Source: Psilocybe azurescens
Taxonomy: Eukaryota > Basidiomycota > Agaricomycetes > Agaricales > Agrocybaceae
Length of the DNA stretch: 64,000 nucleotides
Direction of reading: 5' to 3'
NCBI GenBank assembly: GCA_023853785.1
Contig: JAJIRX010000904.1
Span: 186,001 to 250,000, forward strand
Positions 35,803 through 47,354 of this stretch are shown here, piece by piece. The notes under the pieces were generated by a model that was not told the DNA's origin, did no database searches, and was given only the letters and a program-made list of their open reading frames with translations. The position numbers and the translations under genes are program-made. Each line of letters opens with the position of its first letter. The stretch's first letter is position 1.

Positions 35803-36710
35803 GATGGTCAAGGAAAAGAGGTAAGTGGCTGTAATTAAGCGCTTATGCTTATCCTGATTACACGCCTGCCATCTTCTTTCGATCTACTTATAGATAGTCA
35901 TGTCCAAATCCGTGAGCATGCACAGCTTCGAAGTTCTATATGTGAAGTCCGATGGATGCCAATGCTACTATAGTTGTAAAGAACGACGCAAAGCCCGTCC
36001 TTGAAGATGCGAGGATATCTCAAATCTCTTAGACCATGAGATCACTGCCAATATGCAGACGGCGTGGCGTAATATTTCAGGACGCCTCACGCTCCTCTTT
36101 GCTTCCCCATGTCTGAGAACAGCAGGCATCAGCATCATGTCGAAGCCGAACGAAGTATACTGATCATTATCGCCCTCGTAACTGGCATAAACGTGTTTTC
36201 CAGTTACCATCACTATTATAGCACACCCAGTAGTCTTGCCATGAACGCGCCGGCTGTCATCTCTTTCAGGGCTGTGATACTCTTGCTCCTCCATTGACAG
36301 GTCACAAATTACCATGACCGGAGTTCTGGAAGAATTTGGTCGAAGAACGGTTTCTTTTGTGCCTGAAATCATTGTGTTGGTAAATTGAGTTCGAAGGATA
36401 GCATTGCTGGTCTGGTCATGAAGGAAGACGGACATGTGTGGTAGATCGGCCCGGGGGCTCATGCTCTGATAAGTAAGATTGTCCGGCCGAACAAACACGA
36501 CAACCTCCTCCCATTATAATAACGTCCATTCGAGATTATACATTTAAATTTCAACAGCTAGTGAATACAAATCAAACGGGACCAAGAGTGTCGTCAGGGA
36601 GATGAGGTTAAATGGAAGTAATGGCAAGATAGAGGGTATTTTTGGCCCATTGGAGCTTCAAGTAGAAGACAACAGTCTATCGGGCTACTGAAATGCTAAC
36701 AAGGACCGGA
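35803..36710. other. Spacer between tandem HSPA12-like genes
   Basis: A minus-strand open stretch (35968-36498) opens at a GTG; its first ATG gives about 160 codons. It has no recognisable motif and no paralogue in the window. The spacer must contain the promoter of copy 2 and the 3' end of copy 3. Confidence 0.45.
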
Positions 36711-39256
36711 TTAAGCATCGTCATTGGTGGTATCGGGATCGTAAACAATCTTCGTCGCACTCCTACAAGAGGAATAATCAATAAACGTGCATCGAACCTG
36801 TACAAGATAATTCACCTCTTCTCGATATTCTGAGTAGGACAGAGGTCAGAACAGGAACTATCGTGACAAAGCACAAAAACGATGACTCACTCCTTCTTTC
36901 CAAGCCACCTGAGCCTTCAGCTCCGTCAATCCAAAGAGCAGCACGATATCATAGTCTAATCTGTAGTATATCCCTCCCGACTTTGGTTTGGGCCGAGGAA
37001 CAAGAGGCAGATGGGACAGATCAATTTCGATAGTACAAAGTTTGGTGTAGTTTGCTGCAGAGATGATGAAAGCTTGGTTTTACACGAGGCTCAGTTCAAT
37101 GGCTAAATCACTCACCGGCATCAACATCCTTCCACTTGGGGTCCGCAACCAAGCCTCGATAACACCACACGGAGAAGACGGCGGCTCGGAACTCGCTCTT
37201 CGCCTCTGATTCTCGGAAATACGACTTTCTAAACTCCTTCGCTTCCGTTACTTGAGTATTCTAAAGTACGAAAAATAAGGGATATAATTGTACAAATTCA
37301 AGTTGTTCGGTGCCTACCTTTGGAAGGATGATGTCGAAAGAGTCACTGATACGCTTAGTTCCTGAGACAGACATAAAGGTATTCGCAGAGCGAAGTTTAT
37401 GTTCTTGAGAATTGGGGTCGAATGGAATATGACAGAAGTTTCCGTATGTGACTTTCGACACACGCGTGCGCACAAAGTGGTCCAAGTAGAATGAAATGGC
37501 ACCATCAGAGACAGCCTTGTTACTTTACAAATATAAACGACGATGTCGTCACTGAGAAGAATTGCAACGCACACATGGTTTTCCGGTCGTATGATATTCA
37601 ATTTCGACGACGTCAAGGCCTCAGTGACCTTGTTGAACAACCAGTCGCTCGCAGCAAAGCCTCCAACGAGAACAACGTGCTAAACTTGAGTTAAGGCGCA
37701 CCGTTCAATGCAAATTTGGGACAGTACTCACTGAGATTGGCTTATGAGCTGATTGTCGTTGACTTAACACTGCTTTCACGACACAATCCACAGAAGGCTC
37801 GAAAAACATAGCTACATCCGTGCTGCAAACGATGTTTTAGTGATGCAGTACCCTGTATACAGTGGCAACGCTTACCCTTGAAGCCTAAGCTGTCCAAACC
37901 GAATGTTGTAGTCGGCATCGTTGTCTCTTGTGGATCCAAATTTGACATACTGCGGTTCGGCAGCGTCCCTAAAGCGTAATTTGGTTGTCTTGTCGAAACA
38001 ACTGATGATGTGTTCGATATCGTCGACATAAGGTGACTCGGAGAGGAAGCCTGGCATATACAATCAATAAAAGAAAAGCAGAAAACAATGTATGGCCACC
38101 CACTCTCAAGGAAAAGTTTAGCGTGGATGCTGACGAAGACGGCACCATGAAAATGGCCTGAAAGCAAACGTTATTCATAGTCCAGTGAGGATTGGAACTG
38201 ATACGTACATTGAGGTGCAGCCACTTCTTCGAAGGTATCCTTTGAGCCTCGAGAACTCTTACTATATGAGCTTATATCGATGGTACCTCCTCCAGCATCG
38301 ACAATTACTACACCATCTCCGTTCTACGATGAATCAATATCAGACTTTATCAGGCTAAGGAAGCTTGAAAACACGTACGTTCATTGCACCAGCAGGCAAC
38401 CCGTTGTGAACGGCGTAGTGAAGACTGGCTTCACCTTCCGTCACGAATGACAAGCGAGCATGGCCGCTCACATTGTCTGGAATGAGTCCTGCGAGAACAG
38501 CAGCTTTCCTCATCTCACTCTGCTGCGTGCCTTCCCAGCCATTGGGATGAGAAAGCACGAAATCAATCTGTCCTGCAACAGATGCCCAAAGATTGGCCCC
38601 ATTCGCGTGTGTGTCTTGAATATAACTGGAGGCACATTCGAGGAGGTACTTCAAGAAATCGGCAAAGACCTCGACTACAGTCTTGTTGAGAGGTAAAGGA
38701 GGAATATCGCTAGACACATGTTTTCCAGCTCCCAGTTTAGAGCGCAAGTGGAGTTTGAACCTTTGGTGCTGTATTGTTGAACGATTGCGGCCGCGGAAAG
38801 CATAGAGAAAGCGTACCATTCAGCTTTTATCCAGTTTTCCTCAGCAGCCGTCTCAAAGATGCCCTCTCGCATGGCCTCCGCCCCCACAGCGCGAACGACA
38901 CCTTTGCGGTCATAGTAGATGATTGTAGGGATCTTTGAAGCCCCGCTGATGTGTTCGTTAGCGGGGAATCTGAAATGATGACCGTTCAGGTCAGTGACGA
39001 AGCCAAGGATGGACTGATCATGAACCGCTTAGGATCCCACGACAAAACATACCTCGTTACACCTTTGATTTCTGGAACCTGTCCTGGATCGAGCACACTA
39101 AACACATTAACGTTCAGGTTAGCACAGGCTAAGGAAAAGATGTTCAAGATAACGGAGCTCAATGCACCTGTACGAAATACCGCTGTAGGTAGTTCCAACA
39201 TCGAAAGCGAGGACCAGCTTCCTTCGAGGACCACGAAAGGGTGAACGAGATGCCAT
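36711..39256 (-). CDS. HSPA12-like HSP70-family ATPase, copy 3
   Basis: This is an apparently intact HSPA12-type ATPase. The start at 39256 gives MASRSPFRGPRRKLVLAFD. It carries the phosphate-1 loop FDVGTTYSGISY, VLDPGQVPEIKGVTR, VVEVFADFLKYLLEC, VTEGEASLHYAVHNG, the phosphate-2 loop VVIVDAGGGTIDISSY, FDKTTKLRFRDAAEPQY, the adenosine motif HVVLVGGFAASDWLF, VWCYRGLVADPKWKD and LLFGLTELKAQVAWKEG. It ends TKIVYDPDTTNDDA at 36711. The ATPase motifs and the C-terminus match copy 2 almost residue for residue, while copy 1 is more divergent. The gene is divergent from coiled-coil gene CC3, with 768 bp between start codons, repeating the arrangement of CC2 and copy 1. Confidence 0.9.
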
Positions 39257-40024
39257 GGTAGTCAAAAGAAGAAAAGAATAAGGATCCTTGGGAACATGAC
39301 TGACATTCAGATCACCGCCTCGTTGACAGGATTACAGGCCGTAAAAAGATCTCAGGCGCTTAATTGATTCTCACCTCAGGTCTTGCACGATTTGAAAATA
39401 ATAATACATGAGTCTTACACGATTAGACGATAAGTGAGAGTCTATTAAGGACGATGAGCAGGAGCCTTTTCATCTCCAACCTTCAGACTTGATGGCAGAG
39501 ACATGAGTATACTCCAATAATAAGATGATGCGTTTATCTGTCGCAAGGTTGCACTGCCTTACATCCATCACGGTTCAACATAGGTTCATACATTCAGGAT
39601 CCAGGCTAGCATAATTGTAGCCAGCTGAGGAAATCAGACTGCATATTAAGAGTGAAGAACTTTGCAACTTAAGGCCTTTAACTACTATGAAAGGTTGAGT
39701 CATGCATACTGCAGCTGGATCCCAATCGCTCTCTCCTAACAAAGGAACTGCCTTTGGAACCTCGTTCCTCACTCTCCAATCAAAGAAGTAACAGTGAAAC
39801 AATCCCTCAGGCCTCGTTGAGGACACAGAGTCTCCGATCAAAACCAGAACGCCTCATGGCGACACCATGTCGAAACAAACATGCGAGAAGACTTATGTCT
39901 GCCCGTGACCAAAGCGCAGGTCTGCCATGTCCATGACCTCTCTAAAAGGCCTCAAGATCACCATCCAGACGCACCACTGTCTCCCAACCAACCAACCCCA
40001 GCCAGCCCATTCCCATTCCCACCC
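39257..40024. promoter_or_regulatory. Shared divergent promoter region HSPA12-3 / CC3
   Basis: These 768 bp separate the start codons of HSPA12-like gene 3 (minus) and CC3 (plus). The layout is the same as at 18900-19592, though no long sequence identity between the two promoter regions was seen by eye. The last 100 bp before the CC3 start are pyrimidine- and CCA-rich, like a leader. Confidence 0.55.
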
Positions 40025-42245
40025 ATGTCGTCTTTATTTTCGGTATCGAAGCTACTCGGAAAGAGTCGCGCTAAATCCAACAAACGCGCTCTTCCGGAGC
40101 CCACGAGATCGTCCTCTTTGATGAGCTCGTCCACCGCCGAGAAAGAAAAAAGACGTCACTCCAAAATCCTCCACCGTCATCCTCCCCAACCAACCGACGG
40201 CCACTTCCGGTGCCCCCAAGATTGTACCGAACACAGACCTGGAGTCTGTCTCCGAAAAGCAACCATCCGCATCACCGCCTGCCATCTCAGAGCCCATCGA
40301 GATAATTCCTGAGACAAACCTGCATCCGGAACGCGTATCTGTCGAAGAACCCGGATATGCCATCGTGCCACAGAAGGAGGCAATGAACTTTGTTGAAGAG
40401 CCTGGATATGATTTAGTGTTCCAGCCAAAGGCGAAGAGTTCAGAGACGGAGTGGTCGGAGCTGGAAGCTACGAATGATGACAGGGACACAAAGGACCACA
40501 CCGCTGATATCATGCCTGTTGAAGCCAACATTGCTGGACACATCGAACCCAAGATTCCACAACAAGACGATGCAACGCGACGGAGCTTGGACAAAGCAGG
40601 GTCTGTGCATCAATCTATCTCAACATCGGCAGAAAGGCTGGACGAGGTTCAAGTTCAAGATACCCCGCAGACGGCGCACGATGAGCTTCAGGCTAGGTCG
40701 CGTACTATCGAGGACCTTCTTGCCCAAACCGAGAGGATGGGAGCGAATATTTCCAGGCTTGAAAGAGAGAAGGAAGTAGTGGCCGAGGCAACGAAGCGCG
40801 AGAAGGACGAACTCATAGAGGAGATCAGTCGCTTGAAGGGTATCATAGGCGTGGAAAGACTCGACAACCGCGAGCAGCTTGCAAATTTTGAGAGAGAAAA
40901 GGCAGAGCTGCACGCCCAGCTTGTGGCGCAGGAGGAGAACATAATCCAACTTGAGATACGTCTTGCTGAGGAGCATGAAAGAATCGGAACGCAGGAGATG
41001 CAACTGATTCGTCTTGAAGAACGGGTTGCTGAGGGGCAGGAGGAGGCCGAAGCCGTGTACACCAGGAGCCGCGAGTTGGAAGCCCGATTCCAGCGATACC
41101 AGGAGGACATAGCTGAAGAAAGGAGCCGCGTTGAAGAGAAAGAGAGCCACATCCGGATGGTTGAGAAAAACAACGAAAACCTCGCAGCTCAACTCGTCCA
41201 TCTCCAGAGTAACCTAAACGAAGCCGAGCGACAAAACCGTATGTTTATCGATCAACTCCGTCGGCAGTCCAACGAGCTCCAGGCGAGCAAGAGCGGCGGC
41301 GCCGGTGGTAGCAACGTGACTCGACTTGGGCCATTGATTCTAGGGAGAGCATTGGCAAATGGTCCAACCCGTATCGAAAGTGCAATATCGACGATAAAGA
41401 TGCTCAACGAGGAAATCTTCCAAACTGCGGCCGCCATGACTGATCAACTGGAAGGCATTCCAAAGAGGTTCGTCGTCGAGGATGACGGTACGTCTGCCAA
41501 GGCGGAGATTCTAAAGTCGATGCTTGGATTAGAGCTCGTCAGAAACCTGCAAGAAGAAGCGCAGTATCCCCCGAGGAGTACAACCCTCTCTTCGTCCAGA
41601 TAGCACTCCAAGGATGCCTGACCGCCTCATGCATGCGCATCATCACTTCATGGTATCCTGCTGAGTGGGAATATGGCAACTTTTTGGTCGCACTGTACGA
41701 AAGGATCCGAGGAACAGGTGAGCGATAACTTGGGTGTTCCGCATATCATAATTCTAATCCTGCCGGATCTAGGTGGGCCAGAGATTGCGTTGAATTGGAA
41801 AAAGGCGACTCAACAGAGTTGTATTCCTTCAACAGATAGGAATGCCAAGCTGGTTACCTACTTGACCGAACAGGTTCAGGCCGTGTTGACCGTTTGTGGG
41901 TGGTCACAGCAGAGTGCAGTTGAGGAAATACTGAGCGATAAGTATTCGCGGAACCTGATTGGTATAGTATCCCAGGCTATCCGTCTCAACACCTTGACAG
42001 TAGCAGGTGAAGGTCGAGATGTCGAGGCCATTCTTGTCGAAGCTGGAAGAATGTTTGACCCCAAGCAAATGCAAAACGACAACCCCTTCGACAGCGCCGC
42101 GCGGAAAGTGAATGTAACCTCCTCTCCAGATGAGGAAGTCGTGTGCACGACTGCATTAGGCTTAAAAATGGAACAAGGAAGTGCAGGCGAGAGCAATCAA
42201 ATCCTCCTCATGCCCAAAGTGTTCCTGAATGGCGGTCTACTATGA
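40025..42245 (+). CDS. Coiled-coil family protein CC3, frameshifted
   Basis: The start at 40025 (MSSLFSVSKLLGKSR) opens a basic, Ser-rich leader. The frame then shifts at an A6 run (40146-40151); dropping one A joins it to the long downstream frame. The middle is a long coiled coil (about residues 200-400, heptads rich in Glu, Arg and Leu), the longest in the family. It is followed by LNEEIFQTAAAMTDQ. A second one-base shift is needed near 41550 to reach LFVQIALQGCLTAS and YERIRGTG. After an intron (about 41720-41771) the C-terminal domain has ALNWKKATQQ, AGEGRDVEAILV, VVCTTALGLKM and LLMPKVFLNGG. This is the most divergent member at the C-terminus. It lies head to head with HSPA12-like gene 3 and in tandem with CC4. 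Whether the shifts are real or sequence errors is open. Confidence 0.75.
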
Positions 42246-43062
42246 GATTTTTAATTTAGTTAAAATATCGAGCATGTAATTAGTTACACCATTCTTACCT
42301 AATTCTCGACACGGGCTGTCGTAACTTATTAACGTGGGTCAGATAACTTTCAACCTTCGAAAACATATACGGGAAGATTATGTATGAGTGATGACGCTGC
42401 GCAGCTGTGCCTGCCCCGAGATCCAATCACAGGAACAGCAGTCAGATTTGAAGAAAGTTTAGAGCGACTGCTTTTGCAAGAAGCTATGGCCGTGGCGATT
42501 TGTCACGGAAGGTATCCGATCATGTGTCTGAAAACATCCATATGCAGGATGGCGCCCTCTAATCACTGATAAGAAATCCCTCTCATTTGTCTTGATTTGT
42601 TCCTCCGATTTTTCCACATCAAACTTCCTGACATCTCGCGTACTCGAGTATGAAACGCAAATGAATGTTCTGGTGGATAGTTTAAGACGACGCCGCTTTG
42701 AACCTGGAACAAAACGAGGACAAGGCGTAGGTTTGGGGGTGCCCTTTCATCGACTGCAGCCAGAGAAACCCATCACTGCATGGGGAGTTACGCGTTGTGC
42801 TTAGTGTATGATAAGAATGGGCGTCTGCAGGAGGGTTGGGGGTACTCCATCAGCCGAGACAACACTGCATGTCAAAAATGGCGTCGTGCTATTTTGATCA
42901 CACGAGGCCAAGGGGAGGGAGCTGGACCAAGATTCCAAACTCACCCCCGCGAGCCACACGTTTCCGCCTCATGGCACACTGCAACCTCCGGAAGCCAAAA
43001 GAGCCAGCAGCCAGATGCGTAAGAACTCCAAGATGGTGCAAACCCACTAAACGACCTAAACA
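42246..43062. other. Spacer between CC3 and CC4, no gene
   Basis: Only short frames without support are present. The stretch must hold the CC3 3' end and the CC4 promoter. Confidence 0.5.
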
Positions 43063-44540
43063 ATGCAACCCACTCCTCCTGCTCCTCCTGCGATGCTTCC
43101 TCTATCGCTCTGGCCAACGACAAAATTTGGCACGTATTGCTCTGTGCTGGGATTGTCGGCAGCGACCTGTTACGGCGCCTGGAAGTGCGCCGCACTTTGG
43201 AAGGACTTGCAGAAATGGCGAATGGACGAACGCGAGACGCATAGGCGACAAGAAGAGGAGCTGGCGTTGCTTCAAGATACGTTGAGGCAGCGAGATGCCA
43301 AAGTCCAGGAGACGAAGATAGCAGTGCTGTCAAATTTGGAAGAGATCGAAAGACTCCGTAAGAGGGTGGATGATATCGGTCGAGACCTCGAGGGAGCCAA
43401 ACAGCAAAACCGGACGCTGGTCGATCGGACGAAGACCCTCAGTGCTCGAAATCAACTGCTGGAAGCGGAACTAAATCGGGTAAAGGGAGAGAATTTGCAA
43501 GTTGTCGAGTTGCTTCGGATCCGAACAGCAGAGCTCAAAGGAACCCATGCATTCTTGACGAAAGCCGACCAGCTATCTGGTGCCGATGTTATCAAATTGG
43601 TGGAGGGCTTGAATGCAGAGATCATGCAGACAGCAGCAGTTTTGGCCGAAGAGTTGGAGATCGAAGCGAAGGAGGATTTGAGGGGTGAGGTGGACATTGC
43701 AGCGAATGAACTAAAGAAGAAAGTGGAGGTGGAAGAGGATGCGGCAAAATTGGAATCCGACGATATGAAGGAAGCATTTATGAGGACGGAAGAGATTGTT
43801 GGTCCTAGGATGGCCGAATTGCTGAAGACATCCGAACACCACGAAGACCCTATTTTGATCCAGATCGCCCTTCAAGCAAGTATGGCCGCATACACTCATT
43901 GGATAGTTTCGTCTTGGTGCTTTGAAAGTCCGGAGGACGAACATATGCTAAGCGAGATCTATGCACGAGTCCGCGAATCAGGTGTGTTCTCAAAAGATTT
44001 CATAGGAATCAGGAAACTCACTTTTGTATGAAAGAGGAGCAAGCTGTTTCTGGTCGTTGGCGCCAACTTACGCGGACACATTTGCAGCGAATGCTCACGC
44101 AAGGCCCAGACTTGACCTCTGAGATGGCGGACGCTTTCGCCAGCATCTTCATTACTGCTGGCTATAAGAAGAGTTTGCTGACGGTACATGAATCGATCAT
44201 GAATCGCTTTTCCAAGCATATTTCGACGGTGATGAAACTGGCTCAACACCTCAACAAGCAGATTGGAGAAGGTGTTACGTCTTGCGATCTGGAGGCCCTC
44301 TACATCGCGCCAGATGTGGCCTATAATGCCATCACAATGGAAGACGCTATTGGAGTGACTTCTGTGAAGAAGATGGAGAATGGCCACGGCCATGAGACAA
44401 TCCTCTGCACGACGGATCTGGGGTTGGTTCGAGCGGAAAAGATATCTGGGACCACAGGAGATTGGCACGAATCCGTTCTTCTACGTCCAAAGGTGGTCCT
44501 GTTCTCTGGAATTGCTTCTATCAATGTAAACGCAGAGTGA
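43063..44540 (+). CDS. Coiled-coil family protein CC4 with N-terminal membrane segment
   Basis: This is an intact two-exon gene. Exon 1 is 43063-43981, the 53 nt intron is 43982-44034, and exon 2 is 44035-44540, giving 474 residues. A Pro-rich start is followed by a hydrophobic stretch at about residues 21-47 (FGTYCSVLGLSAATCYGAW) that could span or anchor in a membrane; the other copies lack an obvious equivalent. A coiled coil follows (about residues 50-155), ending in LLRIRTAELKGTHAFL and LNAEIMQTAAVLAEEL, then a charged Lys/Glu stretch. The shared C-terminal domain shows LIQIALQASMAAYTHWIV, YARVRESG, VSGRWRQLTRTHLQ, EGVTSCDLEAL, ILCTTDLGLVRA and LLRPKVVLFSG. The intron position matches CC2. 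No known domain or catalytic pattern is recognised. A scaffold or adaptor role is a guess from the coiled coil. Confidence 0.85.
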
Positions 44541-45716
44541 TCTGGACGACCCTCTCTACGATAGTTTATCATCCACTATGTATTATCTGTTCTGTATTCC
44601 AATCAAAAGATATGTATTGAAATACCCAGTGTGTTGTCGCTTTCAGTGAGTGTCCGGCCTTCTTCGCGTGCAGATAAAATCTGTCAGCATTATAGAAGTC
44701 AGGTATGGCAAACGAGGTTCCATCCACGCATCACCTAAGACAAAATTGAATGCTCATTCCGTCAAAAGAAGTATATCCCGCAAACGTACTTGAAGTTTCC
44801 GAATCCTCCATCAGTCAGTTGACCGCACTTCATTCGCCTCCATTAGTGAACGAGCAAGTCATGCATATATGTGCATTATCAGCGGTTTTGTCTCAAGAAC
44901 CTTCTTCGATTGGTGGGGTAGTGGTGATACAAAAAGGACATCAAGGACGCGCATCCAATGGTTCCCTGCTCATTGCTTGTTCCCAGCACGTGACTTGGAG
45001 CTTCGATTCGTTGGCTCCTATTGGCTCTTGAAGCTTGAAGCTTGAGCTTGACAGTCTGAGTTCGTTCAAGCTCTAACTTCTGGAATACTTAATTGTTGCT
45101 GTCTACGCAACTTCTACATTAATTCTGATGTGAAACCACAATCTTTGGTAATTTGCAGAGCGACAATATCTCTCGAGCAAAGCATATCGAACCACGATAT
45201 AAGTCCATAGTGGACTAATGATGGAACGGGGTGGGTATGTGATCGAAGCGAGATGTGTGGAGAGTAAAATTGTGAGTGAAGGCTTGGACACTTTTGCATG
45301 GTGAGCCGGTGTGAGTTTTGTTGCGGCGCATGTTAAATAATCAAAGGGAGAGTGCAAAACACGACGCGGAGCATTCGTGCTCAACCGCGTGCGCCTAATC
45401 AAACGTACTAATTGTGAGCCAATTGAATTTACACCAATCATTTGGAATTTAAAAATCTGTAAAGTGAGCGCGTAAATATAAAGTGGAAGGCATAAGGATA
45501 CTACTACATGTTGGCAAAGCTTATGATCCGAACGGTCACAGGTACACTTTGAGCAGCGATGTGTGGCCATTTCAGTCTTCGATATCGACAAGCGGATGTC
45601 GAGACAAAAAGTCGTGTTAGTATTTGTCCGCTGAATTGACAATAGAAGGGTCAAATAACAAACTGTATAAGTACTAATAGACAAATCCTGAGACCGAAAG
45701 AATTTAGCGTTCACCT
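44541..45716. other. Convergent 3' intergenic region, no gene
   Basis: The spacer lies between CC4 and the F-box gene. It includes a short run of TTGAAGCTTGA-type repeats near 45030. A 205-codon minus-strand frame (45103-45720) overlaps the F-box stop but has biased, membrane-like composition and no motif. Confidence 0.5.
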
Positions 45717-47354
45717 TCAATGAAATCTCCGAGGAAGGAAGTTCGCTCTAGGAAAAAGGCAGGCATAGTCCGTCTCAATCTGGATCTTTGTTCCTTTCCC
45801 CGAATATTCAATCAACTTCTCAAAAACGACTGCATCCACAAATTCTGTTGTCTCTCCTAAACAACGAATGTCGAGGGACTGCAGGAACGCCACCTCTTCA
45901 CGTTCAGCGTGTGCTCCACATCGTCGTCTGAGGAACTCCGCAAACGCTCCGGAGGATACGTGAATATCTCCTTCAAGTCTGAGGTGCCTCAGGCGGTGCA
46001 GGATATCGGAGGCCATGTTAAGCTCATAATCCCCGAGCCCATTTGCCGTTATTGAGACTCGCGATACGTTGGGGGTTTCTGAGAGGTATTGCGCTACCTC
46101 AGTCCATCCTATTCCGCGGCCTATCACTTCCAGTTCTTGAATACTACCTGACGTACGCTCGAGGAAACTGGTCAGAGCAGTATGCGACCATGGTCGTTTG
46201 CGACTTGTAGAACCAATGACAAAGTTTTTCAATGCAGGAAAGGTACCAAGCAGTAAAAGCGGGTCGATAATATAGCCATCGTTGACCACTGTGATATGGA
46301 GCGTCTGAAGCCTTGGATATGAATGTTCCATGAACGTTCCTGTGTCGGAGCTATTTGGGTCCGGAAATTCCAAATCTATTCCAAGGCAGCGAACGCGCAG
46401 ATCCCGAAGATTGGGGCCCTCAGTCAGAACTGAGAAGAACTGTTTGATGGTTATAAAAGTCGAATCCAGCTCGGAATAGATATCCAAAGTGGTCAACTGG
46501 CGCAGAGGAAGAGAAAACCCCTCGTAATTGAAACCGGCTTGAAAGCTAATAGTCTCCATGCTCGCAGGCCAAGTAATAGAATCAGGCGAGAGGTATACTC
46601 CGTAAGGAGTTTGGGCTCGCCTGCGTCCATTGCTGACTACGTCAGGGCTGATAAGTGTGTATTTCTTTATCGTCGATAAGTTCTTTGTGTAAGGCTCCAG
46701 TACGTGCAGGACATCGTGGGGCATGAAAGTTATTATGTAGATAGATCTCCATCTATTCAAACTGCCCAAAAGTGCTCGGAAGATCTGATTTTGCTCCAGC
46801 TGCATGTTGTCTACTATGTCGCTGAGGTGGAAGCAGACTTCCAGTGGTGCAATGCCCGACCGTGAGATCCAGAGAAGCGCCAAAGTCAGCTGCGATCGCA
46901 ATTGCGATTGGGAACGCAGAGGGAAACCGTATTGCATTCGCAAGGTAGTCCATAGTCTTGAAGATGACACGGCAACCGTACGCCATTGGCTGCATACATG
47001 AGTTAATAGCAACGGTCCTTTCAGAGGGTGAAAGCTATCTGGGACCTCGGGGAGAATCTCAGCTATGCTGCCTCGTTGACAATGATGGAATATTTCAGAT
47101 AAAATCTCTGGGGCAAGAGCCCGTACTGGATGGCTTATTGCTTTATGTCGACGAATAACATCATTAATAGCCGCCCTTTCTTCTTGCCTTTTCTTGAGAT
47201 TAGCGTTTATCTCTTGGTCTATTTCGCTCAGTCGATTATTCAGCATTTCAATGAACAACCGGGCAGCTTTTTGTTCTTGATCGGTAGCCACATTGTTGGA
47301 GGCTAGTAGATGAGAAATGGGAGACTCAAATTGCGGTGGTGCACGAGACTCCAT
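45717..47354 (-). CDS. F-box domain protein, agaricomycete type
   Basis: This is a single-exon gene of 545 residues starting at 47354. A short coiled coil (about residues 25-70, LSEIDQEINANLKKRQEER) is followed by an F-box: HPVRALAPEILSEIFHHC, LLLTHVCSQWRTVAVSS and RLWTTLRM. This layout of a helical leader then F-box is very common in agaricomycete genomes. The remainder is leucine-rich with repeating strands (for example LRQLTTLDIYSEL, NLRDLRVRCLGI, YPRLQTLHITVVN, LRHLRLEGDIHV), consistent with leucine-rich-repeat-like substrate recognition. F-box proteins couple targets to SCF ubiquitin ligases. The target is unknown. The frame is uninterrupted. Confidence 0.9.
   Translation of the reverse strand: MESRAPPQFESPISHLLASNNVATDQEQKAARLFIEMLNNRLSEIDQEINANLKKRQEERAAINDVIRRHKAISHPVRALAPEILSEIFHHCQRGSIAEILPEVPDSFHPLKGPLLLTHVCSQWRTVAVSSSRLWTTLRMQYGFPLRSQSQLRSQLTLALLWISRSGIAPLEVCFHLSDIVDNMQLEQNQIFRALLGSLNRWRSIYIITFMPHDVLHVLEPYTKNLSTIKKYTLISPDVVSNGRRRAQTPYGVYLSPDSITWPASMETISFQAGFNYEGFSLPLRQLTTLDIYSELDSTFITIKQFFSVLTEGPNLRDLRVRCLGIDLEFPDPNSSDTGTFMEHSYPRLQTLHITVVNDGYIIDPLLLLGTFPALKNFVIGSTSRKRPWSHTALTSFLERTSGSIQELEVIGRGIGWTEVAQYLSETPNVSRVSITANGLGDYELNMASDILHRLRHLRLEGDIHVSSGAFAEFLRRRCGAHAEREEVAFLQSLDIRCLGETTEFVDAVVFEKLIEYSGKGTKIQIETDYACLFPRANFLPRRFH

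Noticed and set aside
35968..36498. 176-codon frame between HSPA12-like genes 2 and 3
   Set aside because: It opens with GTG, shows no recognisable domain, and has no paralogue at the other HSPA12 gene.
45103..45720. 205-codon frame downstream of the F-box gene
   Set aside because: Composition is biased and motif-free, and it overlaps the F-box stop codon, so it looks like a read-through of 3' non-coding DNA.
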